Shown: positions 20,173 to 30,812 of the stretch, piece after piece
How positions within the stretch are numbered: the stretch's first letter is position 1
Layout: every line of letters starts with the position of its first letter
Assembly: GCA_003024785.1 (NCBI GenBank)
Contig: PUQB01000247.1
Coordinates: forward strand, 1-64,000
Length of the DNA stretch: 64,000 bases
DNA from: Selaginella tamariscina
Taxonomy: Eukaryota > Streptophyta > Lycopodiopsida > Selaginellales > Selaginellaceae
Direction of reading: 5' to 3'
Notes under the pieces: model-generated
The model's database searches: none
Told to the model about the DNA's origin: nothing
What the model saw: only the letters and a program-made list of their open reading frames with translations
Translations under genes and position numbers: made by a program

Positions 20173-22185
20173 CTATTTACTTTGGACTTCCTGCACATAA
20201 TGGAAGCGTATCTTGATATGTTTCATCCGAGAATGAAAGCAATGATTTATTTTTAGCACAAGGGCACTTTGGTTGTCAAAGAACGCCACCAAGGGACTAG
20301 AGCAAGCAAGAAGTTGGGGTAGGTCATTGCATAATTGGGTCAACCATATTGCTTCTTTGTTGGTAGTGATTAGGGCAATGCATTCAACCTCTATTGAGGA
20401 TAGAGTCACTAGCGGTGCTCCACAACACAATAGCACCATAGAGCAAGAACACATACCTAGAGGTAGAGAGCCTTGAATCTCGGTCGCCCACCCAATCAAC
20501 ATTCGAGTACCCATGAAGTTCATGTTACTCAACATCACCATATTGAAGCTACATATGTAAAGTACCTCGAACGTGGTAGAAAATCCTCTTTACAGCTTGC
20601 CAATGTGCAGGTCTAGGGTTCTTGAGGAACTAGGAAATCATCCCAACAAACATAGGCAAGATTTGGTTGCATTCCTAGCATCATGTACACTAAACTCCCA
20701 ACAACTTTATGATATGGCACCATGCCATGTACTCTCACTTTCCTCTATGACAGGGGTCATGTCATGGATGAGTTTGTAATTTGCATTGAGAGGCGTGGCA
20801 ATGAGAGTGTAGTGCAGCATGTTAAAATGTTCCAAGATCTCTCGTGCATAGTGAGCTTGTGTGTCAAGCTCAAAGTGAGTGTTGCACGATTGTGAAAAAT
20901 CTGGATGCCTAGGTCTAAAAAAGGTCTCCAAGGTAAGACATCTCAAATTCTTTACTGAGCTTTGTTTTCATCACATTCAACATGTGGCAAGTTTTTGTTT
21001 AGAGAATGCAATCATCAATGTATATATTTACTAAGAGGAAATGATCTCCAAGCTTGTACATGTACACATTTCCTTCGACTAATAAGATGAACACACCCAA
21101 GGCTTGGGGATTGTTTAGACCATACAAGGCACAATTCAACTTACAAATAAAGTGTTCCTTACTAAGTTTGATGAATCCATGTGGCTGTGCAACATAGATA
21201 TTCTTGTTTAGTTTGCCATGTAGGAAAGTAATGTGAACATCCATTTAATGGAGCTCCATGTCATACTTTGCAGCTAGTGCAATGATCATTCGCATAGAGT
21301 TCAATTTCCAAACTAATGAGTATGTTTTACATATAGTCCAAGCTTGGAATCTGGTTGAATCCATGTGTAACAAACCTTGCCTTGCACTTTGCCACAATTC
21401 CATTAGGGTTGTACTTCATTGTGAAGATCCACTTCGAGCTTACAAGGTGGGCGCATTCAAGTAACTTGATCATTATATTATTTCTCTCAACATTATGGCT
21501 TCTTGCCAATTGTGCAACATGAGGTCCATCTAGTGCCACATCAACATTCATTGGAATGGGAATTCGTCCTGTATCAACAACTACAAAATTATACTTATCT
21601 TTCTTTTTTATTTTTGCCAAGATCAAATAAGAAACCCTTCAGTTGCAACCTCGAATGAACATGAACTCGAGTAGAGTGCCTTGGTTCAGGACGAGTTGAA
21701 AGTAGGTTCACCGGTGATGGAACAACTAGAGACGCTACTCCCACTAAAGATGATAGAGGTAGCCTTTTATGCCGTCTAAATATCCTGATAGTTCAACCTT
21801 TGAATCCAACTTGCAGCGTTGCTTCTTTAGAACATGAACATAAGCAAAGCATCCAAAGATGCAAAGATGATCATGCCATGTTTGGGAAACCACTCCTTAC
21901 AAGTTTTTAATTAGTGATGCTCCTAGTTACGTTGGCAACTGTTTTGCATATACATAGTCATGTTAATTACCTTGCCCTAGAAAATAGCCTAAAACAACAT
22001 GTAGCATGCAGCTTCAATAATAATGTGATTCGCTCTCTCAACAACACCATTCTTAGCATGTGCATCATGAACAACAAGCTGGCGTTGAATGCTAGCTTGA
22101 GCACAAAACGTCTCAAATTTCATAGAGCTCCACGATCGCAACGAAGCACACGAATTGGACAGTCGTGAAACTTTTCCACCAAAGC
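20173..22185 (-). pseudogene. Copia integrase, reverse transcriptase and RNase H remains
   Basis: Integrase: ALVEKFHDCPIRVLRCDRGA, FETFCAQASIQRQLVVHDAH and GVVERANHIIIEAACYML (22185-21989). Reverse transcriptase: KWIFTMKYNPNGIVAKCKAR (about 21440), DVHITFLHGKLNKNIYVAQP and the box NIYIDDCIL (21244-20999). RNase H: LSSIEVECIALITTNKEAIW and FFDNQSALVL with a MKHIKIRFHYV end (20541-20173). Many stops and frameshifts; not functional. Confidence 0.85.
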
Positions 22186-22559
22186 AGTCACGACCCAATA
22201 CAGAATATAGGTTACGACCTACAGGATACAAGATATAGGATACGGGATACAGAATATGCCTATAAGATATACCTACATGATATACCAACAAAATATACCT
22301 ACAGGATAAGGGACATTATTTTTAGCTCATGCCTAGATTAGTTCCTAGAGTATTATTCTTAGCTTATGCCTAAATTAGCTCTTGGAGTTGTGAGTATAAA
22401 AGCTCCAACCTAATTGTTATATAATCATTTATTATCAACACCAGTCATTCTACGATCATTCTTGTCATGTTCCTTGTTCTTGTTTTGTTTCTTGCTCTTA
22501 CCTTGCTTTTGAAGTCAAGCCTCCTTGTTCTTATCATGCTGTTGGGTCGTGGCTTGACA
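22186..22559 (+). repeat. 5' LTR of the outer chromovirus
   Basis: Diverged relative of the young LTRs. It starts AGTCACGACCC (consensus TGTCACAACCC) and ends GGCTTGACA. It has TATAAAAGC near 22397 and is shortened in the GA-rich part. Confidence 0.8.
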
Positions 22560-22656
22560 GTTTGATAGTAACTACTTTCATAACTCTCCAATTTTTAGTT
22601 ACTTTTTTTCTTAGTTCTTCTCTCTTGTTTTCCTCTTTTTTTTTCTTTCACAGATC

Positions 22657-23308
22657 ATGGCATATTTTGAGCAATTTCAAACGTGAGCACCAAATGTTGC
22701 TTCATGAGCTGGCCACTTTGCGCCAAGTGGTCACAGATTTGTAAGGTTCCACCAGCGCGGCACATGTAGTTGCTCTAAGGCTGCTGTGCAGGCTTTCTTC
22801 TCAAGCATCCATGATTTCCTCTTCATCGAACTCTTCTTCAGAGTCAAAGATTAGCATGCCGGAGAAGTTCGGTGGCAATCGTGCCGGTTTCTAAAGTTTC
22901 CTAAATCAGATCAGGCTTTTGATCTATATGTAACCACGCCGTTACTCGATTGATGCACAAAAGGTTGGCCTTTCGGCATCCTTATTAGTTGGATCCCCAC
23001 AAGCTTGGGTTGCCCCTTTGCTGGAGCGTGACAACCCATTGATGAAAGACTTTGAAAGATTCATAGTTGCCTTTGAAGCCTGCTTTGGAGATCCCCATAA
23101 GTACTATTCTGCATGCACGAAATTAAGGAAGCCACATAAGGATCCCAACTAGTTTCCGTCTATGCATCCGAATTTCAACAACTTTGCACGAACATTCCAA
23201 GGGACGAGACTGTATTAATTGAACACTTCCATTTTAGGTTGATGAATGACGTGAAGGACCTTCTCCTTACGTTATTGGATGCCCAAACCTTAAAGAAGAT
23301 CATGCAAC
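22657..23308 (+). pseudogene. Gag, outer chromovirus, first part
   Basis: ATGGCATATTTTGAGC matches the start of the young Gag (MADFEHFQ). CACCAAATGTTGCTTCATGAGCTGG and later MPEKFGGNRAGF and DDVKDLLL equivalents can be followed through stops. The reading continues at 29313. Confidence 0.75.
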
Positions 23309-23847
23309 TGTTAAGCCACGATCCAGGAACCAGGAAGTGAGTAGGATTCCGAGAACAGAAAGGCTTGACTCAGGAACAGGACCGAGAGCAGGACAGGAAC
23401 TAGGAATAAGACAGGAACATGACGGATCCAGGAACAGGACAGGATCAGGATAGGATCCGGGAGCAAGACAGGAAAGCGTAGGACAGGATCCAGGAAAAGT
23501 AGGAACAAGACAGGATCCAAGACAAGCAAGAGCAGGAGGCAAGGAGCAAGACACAAACAAGACAAGAACAAGAATGATCGTAGAAAGACTGGTGTTGATA
23601 GTAACTGATTGTACAACAATTAGGTCGGAGCTTTTATGCTCACAACTCCAAGCTAATCTAGTCATGAGTCTAATCTAGTCATGAGCTAAGAATAGTGATC
23701 CTTATCCTAGGCATATCCTGTAGGAATATCCTATAGGTATATCCTGTAGGAATATCCTGCAGGCATATCCTGTAACCCGTATCCTGTATCCGATCCTGCA
23801 TCCTGTATCTGTATCCGGAATCCTGTATCCTGTATCGGGTTGTGACA
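23309..23847 (-). repeat. 3' LTR of chromovirus copy 1
   Basis: 539 bp, near-identical to 28764-29312 apart from small indels. It contains the same TATA and RNA-start sequence (TTGATAGTAACTG on the plus strand at 23595-23607). Confidence 0.9.
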
Positions 23848-23892
23848 GCACCTCCTCCCTAAGGACGAGTTCCACGAGTCTTAGGACCTGGT

Positions 23893-24160
23893 TTAGCAGG
23901 ATAATGCCGATGGAAGGCAGCAACTTTGGAAGAAGCATGGAGTAAGTTGGATGCAGGTTCCCAAGTGCGATTTAACCTTTCCAATCCACCAAGTATTGAA
24001 GTTGGCGGCGATGAAGACGAGAATCAAGGATGGCTGCAACTTCGTACTCAGGTTCACCAGCAATGACCACAGGAGGGGGAGGAGAAGAAGCACGACCAGG
24101 AAGAGAAGAAGGATGATACGGCTCCAACAAGGAGGTGTGAAACACAGGATGAAGTTTCAC
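23893..24160 (-). pseudogene. Integrase C-terminus and chromodomain of chromovirus copy 1
   Basis: [17 protein letters not shown] is followed by the chromodomain: [24 protein letters not shown], then HLGTCIQL in another frame. The better-preserved twin at 30813-31034 reads on through GYLPTDRTWEPASNLLHASS. Confidence 0.85.
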
Positions 24161-24186
24161 CGTAGATGGTAACTCGAGTCGGAAAG

Positions 24187-25052
24187 CTACAGGATTACCT
24201 CCGCCACAATCCTGTAAGGGCCCAATCGTTGAAAATCCAACTTAGAAGAAGGCCTGTTGGTGCGAATGTGTCGACGAAGAAGCCACACGAGATCACCAAT
24301 CTTGTATGCAGGTGCCGGTTGACGGTGAGCATCAGCATGATGCTTGTATCGTTCCTGTGCCTGCTGAAGATGAACCTGGAGATCATCCTGTACCTGACGA
24401 AGATGCTGGAGACGATCCTGTACTGCAGGAGCGGAAGAAGGAGAAGCAGGAGGAGCAAAGTCAAAACGTGGATGGTGGCCTGTAAGAGCAAAGAAAGGTG
24501 TCTGGCCTGTAGATGCGTGAATGGAGTTGTTGTAGGCAAACTCCGCCATAGGAAGAAGGTCCAACCAATTATCCTGTTGGTAACTGATGAAGCAGCGAAG
24601 ATATTGCTCCAAGGTGCGTTCTGACTGCCCATCGGGTGATATCCTGAAGAAAGATCCGCTTTAACCTGTAGACTCCGAAGAAGCTCTCGCCAAAACTTGG
24701 ACATGAATTGTGGACCTCGATCAGAAACAATGCTCTCAGGAAGACCATGTGTCGGAACACTTCGCGGATCACCAACTGCAGTTGTCTGCCTGTAGCAGTC
24801 TTGTTGCATGGTAGGAAATGAGCCTGTTTGGTGAAACGGTCAACCACCACAAGAACTGCATCGAATCCGAGAAGGAGGAAGATCTGTGAGGAAATCCATA
24901 GAAATGGATCTCCAAGGAGCAGAAGGAACAGGAAGAGGACGAAGAAGACCAGAAGTGCATCTTCGAGTTGCATTCCGTACAAACCTTTCCACAAAACCTC
25001 GCAACCCAGGCCACCAATAGTTGCGAGTCACCAACTCAACTGTCTTGGCCAC
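24187..25052 (-). pseudogene. Integrase core of chromovirus copy 1
   Basis: VTRNYWWPGLRGFVERFVRN (about 25030), [64 protein letters not shown] and [20 protein letters not shown]. Frames change at least three times. Confidence 0.85.
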
Positions 25053-25785
25053 ACCAAAATGTCCTGTAGCCGGGTATCATGACAATCCTGTACCACACGA
25101 GTCCTGCAAACACCAACAGGAACGTACAGGAGACCTTCCCGGTACAGGAGTCCATCCTGTATGGCAAACAGCGTGTAGTCTGAACGGGAACTGGAGGAAA
25201 GAGTAAGGACTAATGTGTGAGAACACATTCCTTGCCAAATCGTCTGTAGCCAACTGCGAACGGATGTCCTGTAGAAGTGTTGAATCTGCTGGAGCCTGAT
25301 GAACTTGTAGTGCTGCAAGCCGAAGTCGATTAGGACCTAACAACACTTGCTTTTGACAGTATATGCAGGATCGCCCGGGGTCGGTGCAAGGTAAGAACGC
25401 CTAGACAATGCATCCGCCTAGCCTGTCGCCGACTGAGAACTCGAGCCGTTTGAAAATACTCTAGGTTCTTGTGATCCGTAAGGACTTGTACAGGATGCGC
25501 AGCACCTTCCAGGAAATGCCGCCACTCGAACGAATCCACAATGGCCTTGAGTTCCTTGTTATGAATCTTGTAATTAATCTCCGCCGAAAGGAACTTACGA
25601 GAGTGAAAAGCTACAGGATGAAGCAACTTGTCTTCTCCAACTTGTGATAGGACGGATCCTACTGCAAAATCCGAGGCATCTGCTTCAACGAAGAAAGGAC
25701 GAGAAGGATCAAGATGTGCTAAAATCGGAGCTGTTGTGAAGGTGTCCTTAAGTTTGTGAATGCATGTTCCACCTTGTCGGACCAA
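25028..25785 (-). pseudogene. RNase H and integrase zinc finger of chromovirus copy 1
   Basis: RNase [51 protein letters not shown] and [20 protein letters not shown]. This is followed by the start of the integrase region ([20 protein letters not shown]) at about 25145-25080. Confidence 0.82.
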
Positions 25786-26560
25786 GAGAAAACCTTTGTG
25801 CGCTTAGTGAGTTCCGTGAGTGGAAGTACACGCTTGGAGAAGTCCTGTATGAACCGCCTGTAGAAGTTTGCAAAGCCAAGGAAACATTGTACATCTCGTA
25901 CAGACTTGGGCCTCTCCCACTCCACGATGGTCTTCACCTTGTGCATGTCCATGGAAACGCCAGCAGGAAAGACGATGTAGCCCAAGAACTCCACAGAATC
26001 CCTATCGAAAAAACACTTCTCCAACTTTGCATACAGGCCATGCTCGCGAAGCCGCTGTAGAACCAATCTTACATGCTTGTCATGTGCCGCCTGGTCCTTG
26101 GAGAAAATCAAAATGTCGTCAAGGTAGATCACCACAAACTGGTCCAAGAAGTCACGAAAGATGTCGTTCACCATGTGTTGGAACATAGTTGGGGCATTGG
26201 TAAGGCTGAAAGGCATCACCATGTACTTGAAATGTCCATACCTTGTACGAAAGGCAGTCTTCCACTCATCGCCTGGACGAATCCGTACAAGGTTGTAGGC
26301 CCCTCGTAAGTCGATCTTCGTGAAACCTTTGCTCCTCGCAGCCGATCGAGAAGTTCCGGATCAATGGTAACGGGTACCGATTTCGAGTGGTGACTTGATT
26401 CAAAACCCCTGTAGTCCACAACCAAACATAAACTCCCATCCTTCTTCTTGACAAAGAAATAGGTGCTCCTGCAGGGGATTTTGAGTGACAAATGAAGCCG
26501 GATGCCAAGTTGTCTCGATGTACTGACGAAGAACCTCCAACTCTGTGGGTGACAATGCAT
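25719..26560 (-). pseudogene. Reverse transcriptase of chromovirus copy 1
   Basis: The N-terminal part is frameshifted (26508-26266, SKSPAGAP and [11 protein letters not shown]). The C-terminal part (26222-25719) is intact: [20 protein letters not shown], the catalytic [33 protein letters not shown] and [17 protein letters not shown]. Confidence 0.88.
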
Positions 26561-27393
26561 AAATCGGTCCGAACGGTGGAGTCTTTCCTTCCGCAAGATC
26601 AATAGGACAGTCGTAGGACCTGTGAACAGGAAGAACTGCAGCCTTGTGCTTGTCAAAAACGTCCTGAAAGGAGTGATACTTGGATGGTAGGGAAGAAGGA
26701 GGAGAAGGAAAAGAGGAGAAGGAGATTGAAAAACAGGAGAGTCAGACACAGGAAAGGTAGAAGAGGACGTAGGAGTTACTTGAAAGGCAAAAAGGTGGAA
26801 AGGAGCAGGATCAGTGGCAAGTTCATGCATGGTAGTGGTAAGAACTCGGAGAGGAGAAGGAGGGAGCTGTGACTGAAAAAGAGGAAGGATCTTGGGGGTG
26901 GAACAGAAACAGAGTAACAAAAGAGGCAGGATTGGGAGAAACCTGTGTGGATGTTGACAGTGTACAGGATTGGAAGAATCCTGTACAGAAGTCCGTGGTT
27001 GCACAGGAGTGAGGAGCCTGTGAGTGTGCTGACGAACCAACAGGAGGTGGATCCTGTTGAGGAGGAACCTTCGACACTGATACAGGATTGGAAGAACCCT
27101 GTACAGGAATCCGCAAACTTACAGGAGTGGAGAGAGCCTGCGGATGTGCTGAGGAACTGACATGAGGTGAATCCTGTCGAGGAGGAGTCTTCAACACTGG
27201 TACAGGAACAGGCACGGTCAATCCTGTAGCTTGTACTGCCTCAGACACCAAGGATGTATCCTGCACGCAGGAAGGTACAGGATTGATCCTGGCTGGAGAG
27301 GAAAACGTGAGCGTCCTAGACCTCCAGTCGATCTGCGGATTTGCAACAACGAACCATGGCATGCCAAAATGATGGGAGTCGACCGAGTCTTGA

Positions 27394-27826
27394 TCAAGTT
27401 GAAGGAAATCGAACAGTTGAATGCCCATGACTGCAAGAGAGAGGTGTGGTAGCGTGGGTAACTGCGCCAGAAGCAATCAAACGACCATCGGCCACCTCTA
27501 CAGGAACTGCACGCTTCAACTTCACCACCGGAATGCCATGCTGAGCTGCAAAAGTGTCATCCATGAAACATGCATTTGCACCAGTGTCTAACAGGGCAAA
27601 CTCCTTGAGCTCTCGATTATTGAGGCGAATGTGTACAGGAAACTTGAGTGATGGAATGGTATGAGCAGCACCAATGGAGCCTGCACCTACGTCCAACTTC
27701 GCGGCTCCTAGACGAAGTGGACATTGAAGTTTTCCGACTGAACTTCAGCTTCGGCTTCACGCGTCTTGAACTTCTGGCTTTATTAGGACATTCCGCCACC
27801 TTGTGTCCTGCTTCACCACAATACAA
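27394..27826 (-). pseudogene. Gag zinc knuckle and protease of chromovirus copy 1
   Basis: The CCHC knuckle CLYCGEAGHKVAEC is at about 27832-27790. After a frameshift, protease reads FALLDTGANACFMDDTFAAQ with an intact DTG (27602-27543), then VEVADGRLIASGAVTHATT. Confidence 0.8.
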
Positions 27827-27889
27827 GCATAGGTTCTCACCCGACGACGTTGCTTCTCAGCAGTTGAAAGTGGGCCACGCTTGGATTTG

Positions 27890-28672
27890 TTAACCTCCAT
27901 AGGAACTGCTCCAGAAGGTGTCGTAGGAACATGTGCTACGGCTACAGGATTGGTTGGCAGGAACTGCTGACGGATTTTCCTGACGGCGCTCGAACAAACG
28001 GTTGTCGCAACGAACGGCTTGTTGCATGATCTCCGCTAACGTTTGAGCATCCGGTAACGTAAGGAGAAGGTCCTTCACGTCATCCCTCAGCCCAAAACGG
28101 AAGTGTTCGATCAATGCAGTCTCGTCCCATGGAATGTTCGTGCACAATTGCTGAAATTCGGATGCATAAACGGAAGCTGGTCTGGATCCTTGTGTGAGCT
28201 TCCGTAACTTTGTGCATGCAGAACGGTACTTATCAGGATCTCCAAAACAGGCTTCAAAGGCAGCCACGAAACCTTCAAAGTCTTCCATCAATGGGTCGTC
28301 ACGCTCCAGCAAGGGCAACCCAAGCCGTGGAGATCCACTTAGTAAGGATGCCAAAAGGCCAACCTTTTGTGCAGTCGAGTAGCGGCGTGGTTGCATGCGG
28401 ATCAAGAGCCGGATCTGATTCAGGAAACCTTGGAAATCGGCACGATTGCCACTGAACTTTTCTGGCATGCTGATCTTCGGCTCCGAAGAAAAGTTCGATG
28501 AAGAGGAACCACCGATGCCTGAGAGAGAGCCTGCGCAAGCCTTGGAGGATGCATCAGCAGCTGCATGTGCCGCATTGGTGGAACCTTGCAGATCGGTGAC
28601 CACTTGGCGCAAAGTGGCCAGCTCATGAAGCAACATTTGGTGCTCGCGTTGAAAGTGCTCAAAATCAGCCAT
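27890..28672 (-). CDS. Gag of chromovirus copy 1, sushi/PEG10-like
   Basis: Starts MADFEHFQREHQMLLHELAT, a short coiled-coil-like N-terminus. It continues with MPEKFSGNRADFQGFLNQIR, LIRMQPRRYSTAQKVGLLAS, PLMEDFEGFVAAFEACFGDP, LTQGSRPASVYASEFQQL, WDETALIEHFRFGLRDDVKD and RCDNRLFERR. This pattern is typical of Gag in the Tf1/sushi chromoviruses and their domesticated vertebrate derivatives. It is about 260 residues before a frameshift near 27900 into the zinc-knuckle frame. Confidence 0.88.
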   Translation of the reverse strand: MADFEHFQREHQMLLHELATLRQVVTDLQGSTNAAHAAADASSKACAGSLSGIGGSSSSNFSSEPKISMPEKFSGNRADFQGFLNQIRLLIRMQPRRYSTAQKVGLLASLLSGSPRLGLPLLERDDPLMEDFEGFVAAFEACFGDPDKYRSACTKLRKLTQGSRPASVYASEFQQLCTNIPWDETALIEHFRFGLRDDVKDLLLTLPDAQTLAEIMQQAVRCDNRLFERRQENPSAVPANQSCSRSTCSYDTFWSSSYGG

Positions 28673-28748
28673 GATCTATGAAAGAAAAAAAGAGGAAAAC
28701 GAAGGAAAAAACAAGGAAAAAAAGTAGCTGGAAACGGAAGCTATGAAG

Positions 28749-28761
28749 CAGTTACTATCAA
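28749..28761 (-). other. Predicted self-priming site
   Basis: Two to three bases after the 5' LTR the minus strand reads GTTTGATAGTAACTGC. TTGATAGTAACTG in it is the exact 13-nt complement of CAGTTACTATCAA at the predicted RNA start in the LTR (29051-29039). There is no TGG start, so tRNA priming is not indicated. Tf1 and sushi-type elements prime this way. Confidence 0.6.
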
Positions 28762-28763
28762 AC

Positions 28764-29312
28764 TGTCAAGCCACGATCCAGGAACCAGGAAGGAGCAGGA
28801 TTCCGAACAGGAAGGCTTGACTCAGGAACAGGACCGAGAGCAGGACAGGAACTAGGAATAAGAACAGGAACAGGGATCCAGGAGCAGGCAGGATCAGGAT
28901 AGGATCCGGGCAAGACAGGAAGGAGAGGACAGGATCCAGGAACAAGAGGAACAAAGGATCCAAGACAAGACAAGAGCAGGAGGCAAGGAGCAAGACAAGA
29001 ACAAGACAAGAACAAGAATGATCGTAGAAAGACTGGTGTTGATAGTAACTGATTGTACAACAATTAGGTCGGAGCTTTTATGCTCACAACTCCAAGCTAA
29101 TCTAGTCATGAGTCTAATCTAGTCATGAGCTAAGAATAGTGTCCCTTATCCTCTAGGCATATCCTGTAGCATATCCTATAGGATATCCTGTAGGAATATC
29201 CTGCAGGCATATCCTGTAACCCGTATCCTGTATCCGATCCTGCATCCTGTATCCTGTATCGGAATCCTGTATCCTGTATCCGGAATCCTGTATCCTGTAT
29301 CGGGTTGTGACA
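28764..29312 (-). repeat. 5' LTR of chromovirus copy 1
   Basis: 549 bp. In element orientation it starts TGTCACAACCCGATA and ends GGCTTGACA. It carries repeated CAGGATACAGGAT-type units near its start and a Pro/Leu/Ser-coding CT-rich part near its end. Confidence 0.9.
29076..29081 (-). promoter_or_regulatory. LTR TATA box (GCATAAAAGC)
   Basis: ATAAAA on the minus strand, about 30 nt upstream of CAGTTACTATCAA (29051-29039), which is therefore the expected start of the element RNA. Equivalent boxes lie at 23632-23637 and in LTR 30230-30801. Confidence 0.6.
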
Positions 29313-30229
29313 GTAACAAGCCGTTTGCTATGACAACCGTTTGGTCAAACGTTGTTAAGAAAAATCCCGTCAACAATTCCTACAAGCCAATTTGTAGCTG
29401 TAGCATGTGTTTCTACGATATCTTCTGAAGTAGTTCCTATGTAGGTCAACAAATACAAGCATGGCCCACTTTCAGCTGCTGAGAAGCAACGTCGTCGTGG
29501 TGAGAACTTATGCTTGTATTGTGGTGAAGCATGACATAAGGTGGCAGAATGTCCTGTTAAAGCCAGGAAGTTCAAGACACGTTGAAGTTGAAGCTGAAGT
29601 TTAGTCGGAAAACTTCAATGTCCACCTTTGTCTAGGAGCCACGAAGTTAGACATAGGCGCAGGCTCCATTAGTGCTGCTCACACCATTTCATCACTCAAG
29701 TTTCCTGTACACATTCACTTTAATGATTGAGAGTTCAAGGAGTTTGCCTTGTTAAACACTGGTGCAAATGCATGTTTCATGAATGACACTTTTGCAACTC
29801 AACATGGCATTCTGGTGGTAAAGTTGAAGTGTGCAGTTCCTGTAGAGGTCACAGATGTTCGTCTGATTGCTTCTGGCGCAGTTACTCATGCTACCACACC
29901 TTTCTCTTGCACCCATGACGCATTCAATAATTATTCGATTTCCTTTAACTTAATTTAGACTCGAACGACTTCCATTGTTTTGGGCATGCCATGGTTCGTG
30001 GTTACAAATCCTTAGATCGACTGGAGGTCTAGGACACTCATGTTTCCTCTCGATAGCTAGGATTAATCATGTACCTTCCCGCGTGCAGGATATGACCTTA
30101 GTGTCTGAGGCAGTACAAGCTATAGGATTGACCGTGCCTATTCTTGTATCAGTGTCAAAGGTTCCTCCTCAACAGGATCCACCTCCTATTAGTTCATTAG
30201 CACATTCGCAAGCTCTCCTCACTCATGTG
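29313..30229 (+). pseudogene. Gag end and protease, outer chromovirus, second part
   Basis: A zinc-knuckle remnant (CLYCGEA*HKVAECP) is at about 29511-29555. Protease follows with LLNTGANACFMNDTFATQHG (29749 onward); the active-site Asp of DTG is replaced by Asn. Then come VEVTDVRLIASGAVTHATT and a diverged linker up to the LTR at 30230. Confidence 0.75.
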
Positions 30230-30801
30230 TGTCAAGCCACGATCCAGGAACTAGGAAGAGAGCATGATTTCAAGAATAGGAAGGCTTGACTCAGGAACAG
30301 GACTGAGAGCAAGACCAGGCGCAGGACAGGATCCAGGAGCTAGACAGGAATAGGATAGGATCCGGGAGCAAGACAGGAAGGCGCAGGACCGGATCCAGGA
30401 ACAAGACAGAAACAAGACAGGATTCGGGAGCAGATAGGAGCAGGAGCAAAGAGTAAGACAAGAACAAGAACAAGGAACAAGAATAATCGTAGAATGACTA
30501 GTGTTGATAGTAACTGATTGTACAACAATTAGGTCGAAGCTTTTATGCTCACAACTCCAAGCTAATCTGGTCATGAGTCTAATCTAGTCATGAGCTAAGA
30601 ATAGTGTCCCTTATCCTCTAGGCATATCCTGTAGCATATCCTATATGGCATATCCTATAGGAATATCCTATAGGTATATCCTGTAGGAATATCCTGCATG
30701 CATATCCTGTAACCCGTATCCTGTATCCGAAATCCTGCATCCTGCATCCTGTATCCGGAATCCTGTATCCGGAATCCTGTATCCTGCATCGGGTTGTGAC
30801 A
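30230..30801 (-). repeat. 3' LTR of chromovirus copy 2
   Basis: 572 bp, TGTCAAGCC...TTGTGACA. It contains the same RNA-start sequence (TTGATAGTAACTG at 30504-30516). Confidence 0.9.
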
Positions 30802-30812
30802 GCACCTCCTCC

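Larger units (their letters stand above)
17856..22185 (-). mobile_element. Ty1/copia remnant, interrupted at both ends
   Basis: A minus-strand copia pol remnant (20173-22185) is followed downstream by an LTR-like piece (TGTAGGAATGC at 17856 to about 20105). A 2.07-kb solo LTR splits that piece at 17893. The integrase is cut at 22185 by the LTR of an inserted chromovirus. A diverged relative of the LTR piece lies at 37284-37440. Confidence 0.75.
23309..29312 (-). mobile_element. Young chromovirus copy 1 (Tf1/sushi-like), both LTRs present
   Basis: LTRs at 23309-23847 and 28764-29312 (TGTCA...TGACA ends). Target duplication is GCAAC/GTAAC (23304-23308, 29313-29317; one mismatch). Order on the minus strand: Gag, zinc knuckle, protease, RT, RNase H, integrase, chromodomain. 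It is inserted in the Gag of the older plus-strand copy. Internal frameshifts are numerous, but domain order and residues are well preserved, unlike the outer copy. Confidence 0.92.
22186..30229 (+). mobile_element. Old plus-strand chromovirus (outer copy), interrupted by a younger copy
   Basis: 5' LTR at 22186-22559; internal part at 22560-23308 and again at 29313-30229. Gag resumes exactly in register across the insertion: ...ATCATGCAAC before 23309 and AAGCCGTTTGCTATGACAAC after 29317. The copy carries many stops. Its right part is lost at 30229, where the second young copy's LTR begins. It is itself inserted in the copia integrase. Confidence 0.85.

Noticed and set aside
23300..23665. Leu/Ser/Pro-rich frames, repeated near 28758-29063 and 30251-30574
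   Set aside because: They lie in the GA/CT-rich part of the LTRs and in several frames at once; no domain.
24166..24624. Long plus-strand frames opposite the chromovirus integrases (also 25764-26309, 31193-31594, 32210-32662)
   Set aside because: Shadows of the minus-strand pol sequence; they are basic and Arg-rich with no recognisable domain.
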